Below, one piece after another: positions 1 through 11,716 of a stretch of DNA of 64,000 bases. The DNA comes from Anaeramoeba flamelloides (taxonomy: Eukaryota > Metamonada > Anaeramoebidae): contig JANTQA010000051.1 of NCBI GenBank assembly GCA_027625915.1, forward strand, positions 868,501-932,500. Reading direction: 5' to 3'. Under the pieces are notes generated by a model. The model ran no database searches. It was given only the letters and a program-made list of their open reading frames with translations, and was not told the DNA's origin. Within the stretch, counting starts at the first letter, position 1; every line of letters begins with the position of its first letter. The position numbers were made by a program, and so were the translations under genes.

Positions 1-194
1 GTTTAAAATATTTTAAATCTTTAAAATGTTATAAAATTTTGTAAAACTTATGTTTGTTATAAAATATGTTACAAAAGTTGTATAAGAATATTTTTTTTAA
101 AAATATATACAAAAAATCATCATATAAAAGGGAATATTGTTATAAAAATGTTATAGAGATGCTATATTTATTTTTTTTTTAAACTAAAACATTT

Positions 195-715
195 TATTTG
201 AGAAAATTTTAAGAAAAATAAATTTGAATAAATACAGATAAGAAAGTGATTGTTTCTCAAAAAAGTTTAGTATAACACTGTAGTTATTGTGTAACGATTT
301 TGGGAAACACTTTGGTTATTAGGTAAAGTTGGAAAATTTTCTGATCTTCGTTTTTGAGATTCTAATTGAGCGAAAGTGGATGTATTTTACTAATAAATTA
401 TACTGTAGAAATGTTATTAAAAGTTATTTTAGAACACTTTAACTATTTTTTGCGCCGTTGTAAATTTCATAAATTCCAAAAGACTGCTCGTCTCAATTGC
501 CAATCTCTTTGAACACATAATTTAGTTCAAGGAACCAAATTATTATTTCAAATATAGTTCATAAAAAAGTCCATCATTTAATGTGCGCTGTTTGCAAATG
601 GAATAAATTCCATTTCTTTGATTCAAAAGAATGTCGAAAACCAAACAACGTTTATTTGGTTTCGGTCCGAAATAAACCAATATCATTTTTCAAAAACAAC
701 AAAATATTTTTCTAG
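195..715. repeat. Dispersed repeat pair R7, copy A
   Basis: This stretch is a diverged direct copy of 1995-2490. Shared blocks include ATAAGAAAGTGATTGT, TTTTCTGATCTTC, a block around TATTTTACTA and a block around AAAGTCCATCA, in the same order and spacing. No reading frame is conserved. Class unknown; it could be a segmental duplication or two copies of a non-coding mobile element. Confidence 0.6.
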
Positions 716-871
716 GATTATCACAGAGAAAATTTTTTTTTATAATATCCTATTATAAATCATAGAATTCAGTAATAACATATAATATAAGATATATATA
801 TCCAGCCATTTGGTTAGATAAATAAACTCATTTAGAATTCAGCTGTAAAAAAGTGATTCTTAATTTTGAAG

Positions 872-930
<59 letters not shown>

Positions 931-1994
931 GAATAATATTGTTGTTTTAATCTTATGTTAAAACTTTTTGATGAAAAATAAAAATAGGTCAAATAAATAG
1001 CTTTTGAAGCAAAAAAAAAAAAATAAAAAAAAATTAAATTCCTCACAAGATGAACAAGTTTTAAATTTTTGAAAAGAAGTCAAAAGTAAACTCATATTAT
1101 TTAAAAATAATAACAATCTTCAAAAAGAATAATAAAAAAATCTATCAAAAGATATAAAGAAAATAAATACAGATAAATTCAAAAAATCTTTAAAATTTTT
1201 TTTTAACTCTCTTTGAAGAAGAAAGAATTTTATTCATTTAATATGAAAAGAAACAATAAAAATTAGTCGATTTTGGAAATCTTCTTTAAAATAAAATGTT
1301 ATGAAAACAGAGTTTTATAAGTTTTAAAAAAAGAAAAATTAATCTAAATTTTGTGTAATTTTTTTGAATTTATCAGAATATTAAATCAAACAGTTCACCC
1401 TTTGTTAAATTATTAGATAATCAATTCAATAAAAAAATAATTTACTTTTCTTCTTATTATTCGAAATATAGATTATTTATTTTAAATTTAAACAATTAAT
1501 TTCAAAAATTCATAATTTAATGTAAGGTATTTCCAAAAAAGTGGAACATTTTTTTTTTCTCTATATATTTCAAATACTATATCTCTTTGGAAGTATAGTA
1601 TATTAGTAAAATTGGCAATAATAAAAAATTAAGAGGAATTTTAATATTTATTGAACCAGAACCTATAGTTGGAACTTCAAAATATATTCATTAAAACTTT
1701 CAAAAAAAATGAAAAAAAAAAAATACACACTTTTTTTATACAAAAGGAGGCTCAGCAAATTTCAATTAAAAAATTTACAACATGATAAAGATACAAATAA
1801 TTTTACAAATAATAAAATAAAGTTACAAGTTTTCCATTCTACTGAGAAATTTTATCAAGATTAAATCTCTTTTGAAAAATTTTTTTATTATCAATAAGAA
1901 AAAAATAACTTACCAATTTTCAAACCTTGAAAAAATCTTATAAAATTGCTATATATATTTTTTTATCTCAAACATTTCTTTGGAAAAATTTAAC
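716..1994. other. AT-rich intergenic DNA with an (AT)n microsatellite
   Basis: There is no supportable gene here. Positions 874-926 are an uninterrupted AT/TA dinucleotide run of about 26 units. The rest is A/T-rich filler with long A and T homopolymers. A tyrosine/isoleucine-repeat reading frame across the microsatellite is an artefact. Confidence 0.6.
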
Positions 1995-2490
1995 TATATA
2001 ATTTCAAACAACTACTCATAAGAAAGTGATTGTATCACAAAAAAGTTTAGGATAGTATTGAAATCACTGTGGAAAGATTTTCGGAAATCCTTTAGTAATT
2101 AGGCAAAGTTTGGTAATTTTCTGATCTTCTTTTTTTGAATTCTATTTGGTTAAAATAAGAAGTATTTTACTATTAAATTCCACTTTAAAAATGTTATTTA
2201 AAGTTATTTTAGAAGAGTTTAACCAATTTATTTTGCCAATTTTTAATCTCATAAATATATAAGGTTTTGCCGCGCTCAAGGATTTACGATATTGGAAAAT
2301 TAAATTGGTTCAAGTCACTCAATTATTTGATCAATAGACGACAAAGAAAAAAGTCCATCAACTTTCCCGTACTGTTTGGAAATCGAACGAATTCCCTTTC
2401 TTTGTTTAAAAACAATGTATAAAATCAAACAACGTTTTTCGGTTTTTTCTCCCAAAGAAATCAATCTCATTTTTAAAAAAAATTAAAAAC
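1995..2490. repeat. Dispersed repeat pair R7, copy B
   Basis: Second copy of the repeat at 195-715, in the same orientation and about 1.8 kb downstream. Similarity runs from ATAAGAAAGTGATTGT through the block around AAAGTCCATCA to the segment near CAAACAACGTTT. It is diverged by many substitutions and small indels, so the duplication is not recent. Confidence 0.6.
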
Positions 2491-2613
2491 TTTTGGTCTC
2501 TTTTTTCTTCGAAAAAAGGAGAGAAAAAACCATTAATAAAAGATTTTCAAAAGGAGAAAAAAAGATTTACCAATTTAAGAATTTAGAAAAAAAAAAAACC
2601 ATTTTATTTTACA

Positions 2614-2885
2614 ATGTCGAGTCAAGAAATTTTGGAGGAAAATGTTCAAAATAGGTCACTGTTAAGAACACACAATATATGAGGAGTTTCATGTTTGATC
2701 GCTTTCAGAAGTTTCTTAATAAGCGGACAATAAAAGCGGAGATAGAAACCCATTGAAAAGTTGAACGATCTGGTTTGTTTCTGTATGAATTTAAACAAGT
2801 TTTATCACCGATGTATGAAAATGTAAAATTTAACTTCAGTGTTTACAGTAACTTCATTGGGAGAAAAAGAACCTTTGAAGAGTAA
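2614..2885 (+). pseudogene. Decayed coding remnant, unrecognised
   Basis: Codon-like, GC-richer DNA. One frame opens with ATG at 2614 (MSSQEILEENVQNRS) and stops after 22 codons. A second frame then reads sensibly for about 65 codons (for example FMFDRFQKFLNKRT and GLFLYEFKQVLSPMYE) with a single in-frame TGA. The composition is unlike surrounding filler, with Arg, Glu, Gly and Pro present, which suggests former coding DNA. I do not recognise the family. It may instead be two exons of a gene whose introns I cannot define. Confidence 0.3.
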
Positions 2886-3065
2886 GTTCTTCAAAGTACC
2901 ATTGTAAAATAACAAATTGGTTGTTTTGGTTTAAAAATGTGTTTCTTTGTTTTTTATTGTGTAGAGTTAGATCCCGAGTTAAAAAATAAATAGCACCACA
3001 TATTGCTTCATTTGTTCAAAAATCACCTTTTATAATTCTTCGTTTTGGTTCTCCTTCCAGACTCA

Positions 3066-3159
3066 AAATATGATATTGTTCTAGTGCTAAGATTATATTA
3101 ATCGTCGTTCTTCGAACTCCTCAACATAATCTTATATCACTTCGAACAATATCATATTT
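3066..3159. repeat. Short hairpin
   Basis: Arms AAATATGATATTGTTC (3066-3081) and its exact reverse complement (3144-3159) are followed inward by a second, imperfect pairing block around TAAGATTAT / ATAATCTTA. The loop is about 30 nt. It could be a small foldback repeat or a structured transcript end. Confidence 0.5.
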
Positions 3160-4218
3160 CTCGTTCTTCCAGGCCAAACTCGCAACGTAACAAGGTGATT
3201 GTTTCCAAATCAAATCAATAAAGAACGAGATAAGTAAACTTTAATATCTTTTATTAAAGTAATATCTTGCAAATAAAAAAAAATCATCTTATTATTAAGA
3301 ATCTATCAATGATGAAGGACAATTTTGGGGATTTAAACAGTTGATATTAGATTTAAGTTTAATAAAGATATTTTAAAAATAATTTTGTCTTACTATGATT
3401 GAAATAGCTCATATTTTCCCAATAATCGAGATATTGTGTGTTTTCAATATAAATACCTTTTAGAAGATCGAATTGTGTGTTGATTGGCTTGGGGGAACAT
3501 TTATTGGTATTGATTAATTGATCATGCAAGTAATACCGAAACAAATTAACAAATATTGGGAAAAGTTTGAAGTGTTGTTGTTTGTGAAATTTGAAATTGT
3601 GAGATATGTAATTCAGTACTCAATTGACGAATTTTGGAAAAAACTATTTTTTTAACAATTTAAAAAATATCGACACCTATCAACTATTCAACTACTGACA
3701 AATAGGTTGATGTATCAGAATAAATAATGATAAAAAGTTCAAATAAAAAATGAAAATAAAAAAATTTTGTTTTTTTTTTTTCGATAAATTGGGTTTTCGG
3801 AAAACAAACATAATCAAAATAATTTGTGGTAATGATAATCGCATTTATTACATGATCAATTAAGTGTAGAATTTCTTTTTAAACATTACCAACAATAATA
3901 ACAAGGTTGTCTTGGGTTATTGCAGATTAAGATTTGTTTACCCTTAAAATCATTTCAGTAAAACAGAACTTAAATCTTTCGCCCATTCAAACAAAAAAAC
4001 ATAATCTTGCAAATTTTTTTCTGAACCATCAACCGATAAAAAAAATCATTTTTGTATTCGGAATTAACATTTTAAGAAAAAAAAAAAAAAGCACAAATCA
4101 CTTGCAATAAAAATACTTATGTTCAAAAAGGCAAGCATTTATACCTTGTTTGGCCTGACTTATCAACAAATCCATATTTACTATATCACCAACAGTTTTA
4201 AATTTTTTAATTTTTTTT

Positions 4219-4387
4219 TTAAGATTTTGGATCTTTCTTTATCCTTTTCAGTTTGGCTTGTTTCCCATTCTTATTTTGAAATGCCAGTTGTTGTTTAATT
4301 AATGGATTTGATAAAAGGTTTTCAGAAAAAATAATTTCCTCAAAATGTAATTTGTTAGATTTTTGTTGTAATTTGAGAAAAACACCT
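4219..4387 (-). CDS. Possible terminal exon, Lys-rich C-terminus
   Basis: On the minus strand a frame ends at TAA 4219-4221 and reads back for about 55 codons with a plausible protein composition. It includes HFEEIIFSENLLSNPLIKQQ followed by a basic tail KQAKLKRIKKDPKS. A candidate acceptor (TTTCAAAG) lies just upstream near 4388, and the frame is closed beyond it. The basic tail looks like a nucleolar or RNA-binding protein, but no family is recognised and no upstream exon has been found. Treat as tentative. Confidence 0.3.
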
Positions 4388-4599
4388 CTTTGAAATTCAG
4401 ATCAAGGAGTCAAATTTTCAAACATTTACACAAGTATTTTTCTCCTTTCTCTGAAAACTTCAAATCTGAAAAAGTAAATTGTAATTTTCTTAATGAATTC
4501 CGAAAGAATCAAAAAAGTAAAAAACAAAATGTTGATAAACACTCTTTAATTTATTCAAATTTGGTTTTAAAAAAATCAAAATATAGAAAATAATTGAAA

Positions 4600-6114
4600 A
4601 GGTGCGTAAATTTTCCTTAAATTTCAATTTTGTGAAAAAAACACTAGACTTTTTTAAAAATTATATTTAATTCTTTCTTATTTTAAAAAACATTAAAAAA
4701 TCATTAGACTAAAAAACAATTTTAAATCAATTCTTATATTTAAAAATATTGTTACGTTTCTCAATTTTTTTTAAAGTTTATTAAATAGGATTCTACCTTT
4801 TTTCAAATTCAAATTTTGATCTTTCTATAATTAATGAAATCATAGAAATCACAGTAACCAATTTTGAATGATCAGGAATTTCAAACTATTAGAACATGTT
4901 TAATAAGAGTCTAACTCTCTATTTAATTTTCAAATTGAAGATAAATTCTGAAAAATAATTTCCTCAAAAAAAAAAGTTCGTTAATTGTCTAAAAAGACAT
5001 ATAATGAAAAAAAATAAGTTACCAATAATCCAAGTTAATACTAGAAAAACAAATAATTGATAAGAAATAAAACCAAAATCTAAAATTATTTAGGAAAAAA
5101 AGTTCAAATGTGTTTTTAATTGGGAAAAATTACTTAAAAATGAAAAGTCAGGATCTATTAATAAAAGAAAAAATAAATGATTAAAAACAAAATGGAGGTA
5201 TTAAATACAAGAATAATTTTTATAAAACCTTCTTTTGGGTCAGTTTTTTTTATTTGATTAATCTATCATTAAAAATTTGTTCAAAAAATATACTATTTTT
5301 GAGGATCTCCAAAACCAACTGATTAAATTTCGATATAAAAGAAGATCTAAAGTTTATTTTGTTTATTTGATTGATAATAAAATAATGAATATTTCTTTGG
5401 AGTTAATTTGTTTCTTTTTTTAATTGAAATTTCTTTTCCTTTTTATTAATATTTCCAAATAAACAAAATTTTTGACTTTTTTCCCTTATTTAACTTTTTT
5501 TCTCCACAGCGGTTACATTCAAGTTCTTTTAAAGTAAAAGAACTTGTCGACTATCTTTTTTCTTTTATGTTATTTCTAAAATTTTTAAATTACTCTTTGT
5601 TGTCAATTATTTCATCAGTCGTGTATTTTTATTAATATAGCCATTTCCAGAATCTTCAACCAATTCTCATGATTATATTATTTTTTCTTTTAAAGGAATT
5701 TCAAAAAGAGAGAAAAGTAAAAATAAAATAAAATGAATATAAAGGTTTTTTATTTCAAACTTTTATATTTTCACTCTAAAACGTTTTAATACCCCCCATC
5801 CCCAAATATATTTCTCTGAAACTTGATGACTTACTTTTTCTCCTTGGATCTGGGTTTAAATTTTGAAACTTTTTGTAACTGTTTAAATACTGAAACTTAT
5901 ATAAGTGTTAAATTTTTGATTCGAGGCCTGAAATTTTTTAAAAACCTTTCAAGGGAATTGAATTTTTTGATTGGCACAATTGCAAAATAATTCAATACAT
6001 CTTTTATTTATATAAACACAGTTAACATAATTTTATTAAAAATTATATCTAATTTTTAAAATAATTAATTACATTTTTTTCTCTTTCTTTATTAAATATT
6101 TAATATTCATTAAT
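4600..6114. other. AT-rich stretch upstream of the capping enzyme
   Basis: No gene is supported. The 5' exon of the capping enzyme probably lies in this stretch or further upstream, because the frame at 6158 lacks the first ~45 residues usual for the family. I could not identify that exon. The stretch contains the perfect hairpin at 5520-5546. Confidence 0.4.
5520..5546. promoter_or_regulatory. 27-bp near-perfect palindrome
   Basis: CAAGTTCTTTTA is followed by a 3-nt spacer and its exact reverse complement (12-bp arms), about 0.6 kb upstream of the readable capping-enzyme frame. It could be a protein-binding site or simply a hairpin; there is no functional evidence. Confidence 0.3.
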
Positions 6115-6157
6115 TTGATTTATTTTTTTTATTTTATTAGATATAATTTTTTTTTAG

Positions 6158-8226
6158 AAAAAAAAAATTATTTTACCCCAAAGATGTTGATTAAAAATCA
6201 AAATGAGATATTTCGTCCAATTGGCTTAGTAATTGATTTAACTAATTCCAAAAATTATTATGATCCAAAAGTTTTTACTAATAAAGGAATCCAACATAAA
6301 AAGATTTTCTGCAAGGGGCATTTACAAGTACCCACAAACAAATCGGTGGGTATATTTATACGAACGGTGCAACAATTTAAATCAACAAATCCAAACCTTT
6401 ATATTGCGTGTCATTGTACCCATGGATATAACCGGACAGGATATATGATTATTAGATACTTGCTTAAACTTGGCAAATATAATCTTTATCAATGTATAAA
6501 TTTATTTAAGCAATCAAGGTATCCTGGTATTTATAAAATTGGTTATCTCGAATCACTATTTAAATTCTCATTAAATACTTCTATACCTAAAAATTTTCCT
6601 ATGCCCAAGCAACCGTTACGGAAAAGAAATCAAGACAAACATGACTTAAACAAAAATAAATCTTTATCAAAAATATCTAATCACAATAAATCAAAAATTA
6701 ATATACAAATACAAAAGAAATTACAAATCGAAATAGAAAACCAAAGTAAAACAGATACAAAGCCAGAAAACAATGACCACATTCAAAACCTTAAAAAAAT
6801 TTCAGTTGTTGATCAAAAGAATATTGTAACTATTCCTCAAAACATCTTTGAACTTATTGGGGAGCGAGCATCCAAAAAGCAAGAAAGTCAATTGCGAAAA
6901 TTTATTGGAGATTGGTTTAATAGAACTCCTTATGATCCATTTCCCGGGTCACATCCTGTTTCATTGGATGCATTGAATATGCGATATCTTTCTGATAGTA
7001 ATTATTATGTGACATGGAAAGCTGATGGTGTTAGATGCATGTTGTTAATTATATCTGGTGCATGTTTTTTAGTTGATAGAAACTTCAAATTCTATAATGT
7101 ATATCTTTCTTTTCCAGGGGTTATTGAAACTTTGCTTGATGGTGAGATGGTGTTGGAAAAAATTAAAAAAAACAATATGGAAATTAAAACTGGAAAAAAT
7201 AATAAGAGTCTCAAAACAGAAAGTAAAGCTGAAAAAAGTGGTAAAAGGGAAATTGGAAAAAGCGAGGGGAATGGAATTGAAAAAAGTGGCAAAAATGACA
7301 TTGAGGGGGGAGGTGTGAATGGGGATTTAAGTGAAAATAATGAAATTGAAAAAAAAATGGAAATTAAAGACAATACAAAAGAAGATAATGAAGATGAGAA
7401 TAAAAATGATATTGAAAAAGCAGAAATGAAAACTGAAAAGATAGTCAATCTAGAAGAAGAAAATGAAAAAGGTAATGAAACGGAAATTGAGAAGGAAGAT
7501 TCTAACATTGATGAAAAATTAAATAATGAAATAAATGAAATCAAAGAGAGGTATGTATTTCTTGTTTATGATCTAATGTATTATCAGACTGAATCATACT
7601 TAAATTATACATTGCCAAAAAGATTAGGAGCTGCAAATTTTATGATTAGTAATCGAAACAAAACTGTATCCAAAGAGAAACGCGATTCAGAGCCATTTGA
7701 AATTCGTTTTAAAGAGATGTATCATTTAAGGTATACAAAAACCATTTTACATGATCTATATAAACAATTAAATCACGAGACTGATGGTTTAATTTTCACA
7801 CCTGTGGATGAGGCATACTCCGTAGGTACTTGTGAATCATTACTGAAATGGAAGCCCCCATATTTAAACACAGTTGATTTTGCTATTAGAGAATCATTAT
7901 TAACAAATGAGAAAACGGCAACTTTGAATGTACTTTCGCTTAATCGAGAAAAGCCTGTTAATGATATAATATTTGAATCACCAGAAGAAAAAAAAAAATA
8001 TTTAAATAAAATTGTTGAATGTTCTTTTGATTTGGAATTAAAAAATTGGAAAATTTTGAGAATTCGATACGACAAATTACATCCAAATGGATTTTCAACT
8101 TATCAATCAATAATTAAAAGTATTTTTGATCGCATTAAAGAAGAAGATTTATTAAAATGTATTGAAACGATTGATTATGAGAAAATTAACAAAGAAAATT
8201 CTTCGGAAAATAATGATAAAAATTAA
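6158..8226 (+). CDS. Bifunctional mRNA capping enzyme (RNA 5'-triphosphatase + guanylyltransferase)
   Basis: It adds the 5' cap to nascent RNA polymerase II transcripts in the nucleus: the N-terminal domain removes the gamma-phosphate and the C-terminal domain transfers GMP. Numbered on the frame open from 6115, the cysteine-phosphatase signature HCTHGYNRTG is at residues 100-109 with catalytic Cys101. The guanylyltransferase motif I is KADGVR with the GMP-accepting Lys302. Motif III is LDGEMVLE (DGE at 342-344), motif IV TDGLIF at 556-561, motif V KWK at 578-580, and an OB-fold motif WKILRIRYDK lies near 645. A Lys/Glu/Asn-rich insert of about 128 residues (351-478) sits between motifs III and IIIa (RYVFLVYDLMYY). 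The domain order is that of animal, plant and some protist enzymes, unlike fungal split enzymes. The first ~45 family residues are missing. A TTTTTTTTTAG acceptor ends at 6157, so an upstream exon is likely; otherwise translation would start at ATG 6184. Confidence 0.93.
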
Positions 8227-10479
8227 ATTATTTTTATTGAGATCAGTTTGTTTTTAATCATTTTAACAATGTAATCTTTTTTTAAAAAAAAATTAAAAAT
8301 AAAAGAAAGCGTTATTATTATTGTAATTTTTAATTAAAAATCTAATAAATTTATTTTTAATAAAAAAAAAAAAAAAAAACATTTTTTTAATTTAAAATGA
8401 GTTTAAATATTTTTAGATTCATGAAAAAAAGTTATATTAATTCAAAAATATTCGGTTATCTAAATCTAAATTAACTAAACTCTATTTCAAAAATTATAAC
8501 TCGCCTGAAATAATAAATTGAAAAAAAAAAATTCTTTTATGTTAAATAACGATTAATTGTTCGATCTTATTAATAATTCACTTTTAAAATTCTTATCTAA
8601 ATAATAAAAAAAAATCTGATCTTTTAAGTATGATAAAAAATACAATCAAAAACTAAAAAAAATGTGAATCAAAATTTTTGAAAAGAGGATAATGAATTTT
8701 TTTGCATTGAACTATCATCAAAAACAGGTTAAAAAGAAGATTTTTTCATTTTTTTTTTCCATTAAAGAGTGGGTACTAAAAGTCGACATGTTTGCCCGAA
8801 TCCCTAATTTGAATTAGAGATATTGTTGAACCAAGTGAGAGCTGGTCATTTCTCCAAAAAATCGGATCCGCTCCATAAATTGAGAGGGATTTTGTTCCAA
8901 TTCCGTTCAGTTTTAGAATAGTCAACAAGATTCAATTTGGTCAAACGATTTCTTCAAAGAATTAGTGGTTCTAAGAAGCATAAGCCCGATTTTTAATTAA
9001 AATTACACCGTGGTGGCTATTTGAGAAAATGGTAAACAATAAGAAATAAAAAAAGAAGATTTTTTGCTTATCATTATCTGAATTTTAAGAGGCCTTACAG
9101 AGTTTCAAAGTTGTTTAATGCTTATTGGTTTTTTTGAAGATCTTTTTTTTTTTCCACATGATCTTTTGAAAAAAAAAAAATAAGAAAAAGAAAAAAAAGA
9201 AAAAAAAAGTATCAAAAAAAAGAAAAAGAAAAAGAAAAAAAATTGTTTAAAAATTTAAAAAGTGTTTATAATTTGCAATTGGTAAAAGAAAAAAAAATGT
9301 GATCATATAATTAAGAACACCTAAAATCACAGCCACATGATAATTTTTGGTTAATTTAATATAATGGATAAATAATCATGAATGTTCATTTGGGGTTATT
9401 TTTTTCAGATTTTTGTTAACTTTTAATAATATATTTTAATCTTTCTTAAGACGTGGTTAATGAATTAACAATTGTCAAAGAAATCAAAAACCTTTACTTG
9501 CCAAAATAACAACTATTTTAATTTTCGTTAGTTTAATAAACACAAACTACATTTATTTTTTCATTCTGTAAAGATAAAAAAAAAAAATAATATTAAAAAA
9601 TTTGTTAAAAAGTTGAATTTTTCATAAATTCACTTATAATAATCACTATTGGTATATAAAAGATCTTGGGTAAAAAATTATCTTTTCAAGTATACCCCTA
9701 CGACCCAAAAAAGCACTATAAATGGAAAACTGATCAAATACTTTCCATAAAAAAAATGAAAAAAAACTAAATGAAAAAATAAAAATAAATAAAGTTTCCA
9801 TTTCACTTTTTCTTGAAAATATTTTTTACCAAAATCATTGAATTCAAAGTTTAAATTATGTATATTTTATATATACTATCTTTTTTAACCCATTTACGAA
9901 AACAAATTCTAAATTATGTGAATTTTATTTTCACCAAAGGGACTAATTAGGTATTAAAATGTTTTTTTTATCTTAAAATGGTAAAATTACAAAAAAGAGA
10001 TTAACTAAAAAGATAAAAACTCTGAAAAAATATTCTAATTTAATACATTATATTATTCTTTAATTTCAAAATTTTTTCAACCCCAATTTTTCAAAAAAAT
10101 AATAATAAAGAACACAGTAATTTCAAAAAATATGTTCGATATTGAAAAGTTGAGAGTGTTTTTATTCTAAAAAATTTTATCCCAGTGTTTAATTGAATGA
10201 AATTATAAGCTATATTTCGAAATATATTAATCAGAAAAAAACAGTGCTTAATTTTATTAAGTACATATTTCACATTTAATTTTGGAAAATACAATTTTCT
10301 AGATGGTTTTTTTTCGAATTTAATAGTTTAAAATAATTTTTTTATTTTTTTTTCATATTTAAGTGGTTAATATAATATCTTTCAAAAACTTTTTAATTTT
10401 CAAAAATATTTTTCAAATTGGGAATCAATTATTTGGACTAATAATGAATTATTTGTTCATTTAAAGCAAAAACATTTTT
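8227..10479. other. Intergenic, A/T-rich
   Basis: No gene is supported. It contains A-rich and (AAAAAG)n-like low-complexity tracts at about 9170-9240. A conspicuously GC-richer patch at 8755-9010 is listed separately. Confidence 0.5.
8790..8960 (-). other. GC-richer patch with a short open frame
   Basis: This patch stands out from the A/T filler. On the minus strand a frame of about 50 codons is open with balanced composition (for example IYGADPIFWRNDQLSLG). I recognise no domain, find no convincing splice sites and see no homologous copy elsewhere in the window. It could be an isolated exon, an RNA gene or a decayed insert. Confidence 0.25.
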
Positions 10480-11110
10480 TTTTTGATTTTCCGTTAGGTT
10501 TTTTTTAATTTTTCTAATAAACAGAAACTTTAATAAATTTTCGGTTTATTTCAAAAAGTCACAAAAACCGCCGATATGTTTTCTTGATTTTTCTGTTTAT
10601 TTGGAAAATCTATAGATTTTCGTTAGATTTTCTTGATTTTTCTATTTATTTGAAAAATCAATAGATTTTCGTTAGGTTTTTTTAATTTAGAAATAAACAG
10701 AAATTTTTAATAAATTTTCGGTTTATTTCTAAAGTAAAAAAAACCTAGAACACTTCACAAATAAAATAGAAAATCTCAAAAAAACCTAGAACACTTAACA
10801 GATAAAACAGAAAACCTCAAGAAAACCGCCGTTAGCTTTTCCAAATTTAAAAGAAGATAGAAAAATCAAAGATTTTTATTTTATTTTTCAAACTAAAAAA
10901 AACCATCGTTCGCTTTTCCAGTCTTTCAAAAGAATTGAACAAAATCTAAGCTTTTTCTCTATTCTTTTGAATTTTGGAAAAGCTAGGCACTTGACGGCAC
11001 TTGACGGACACTTTTTGTTCGGTTTTCCAGAATTTAAAGAATTGAGTAAAATCTATTGAACAGGCAATACTCTATTGTTTTGAATTTAGGAAAAATTCGA
11101 CACTTGTCGG
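10480..11110 (-). repeat. Hairpin-array repeat, copy H1
   Basis: Successive palindromic modules: (a) a stem around AAATAAACCGAAAATTTATT and its complement; (b) a stem containing TTTTCTGTTTATTTGGAAAA; (c) a stem containing TTCCAG...AAAGAATTGA paired with TTCAATTCTTT...TGGAA-type sequence. Modules are joined by linkers such as AAAACCTAG and CGTTAG, and one end carries GGCACTTGACGG. The orientation is opposite to the copies at 17.1, 33.8 and 54.1 kb. There is no open frame. The class is unclear (MITE- or SINE-like). Confidence 0.7.
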
Positions 11111-11716
11111 AACTTTTCAATATTTATCATCAGTAATTTTTTTTATTTCATTTTTAGTTTTTTGGATGAATAGAGTATTTTTAAAACTAATTGTTATTAT
11201 CTATTCACATATATATCTAAAGGTCAAATTTAACAAAAATTCATATTCAAACCTATTTAAAAATTATTTCTACCAAAAATAGACCTTCTTTTCTTGACTA
11301 GAGACTGAAAAAAATAGCAGATTTCACTATAAAAATTAATACAATAGCTTCAAGATTTTTAGGATCGGAAATTTCATTATTAATAAATAAACATTATTAG
11401 TTATGATTAGAAGTTATATAAAATCTTGGTTTTATTTAACTTGGAATTTTCAATTTTATTATTTCATACAAGTGACTACATTCACATAATTATTAATAAT
11501 AACAACATGAACTACAGTTGAACACATATAAAATTTCTCATGTCTCTTTTTCCTTGATATATAAACATATTATTTAAATATTGGTTTCTTTCATACTATT
11601 TTGAAATTACGGGTAATTGTTTTTAAAATATATATATATAAAATACTCCACGCTAAGATTATTTAGAGAATACTTTTTTCATAAAAAAAAAACATGTTTC
11701 CTTGATTGCACAATTA
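11111..11716. other. Upstream region of the TMEM86-like gene
   Basis: A/T-rich with no coding signal. An out-of-frame ATG at 11694 precedes the chosen start and would make a three-codon upstream reading frame. Confidence 0.4.

Noticed and set aside
828-1046. 72-codon frame with a Tyr-Ile repeat
   Set aside because: Produced by the AT dinucleotide microsatellite; no domain and no coding composition outside it.
2300-2325. GGTTCAAGTC resembling a tRNA B box
   Set aside because: No matching acceptor stem, anticodon arm or A box upstream; the paralogous repeat at 0.5 kb does not conserve it.
3359-3544. 61-codon minus frame with near-normal composition
   Set aside because: No ATG, domain or defensible splice sites; retained only as a weak possibility of an exon.
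7092-7544. 150-codon minus-strand frame rich in Ser/Phe/Leu
   Set aside because: Antisense shadow of the Lys/Glu/Asn-rich insert in the capping enzyme.
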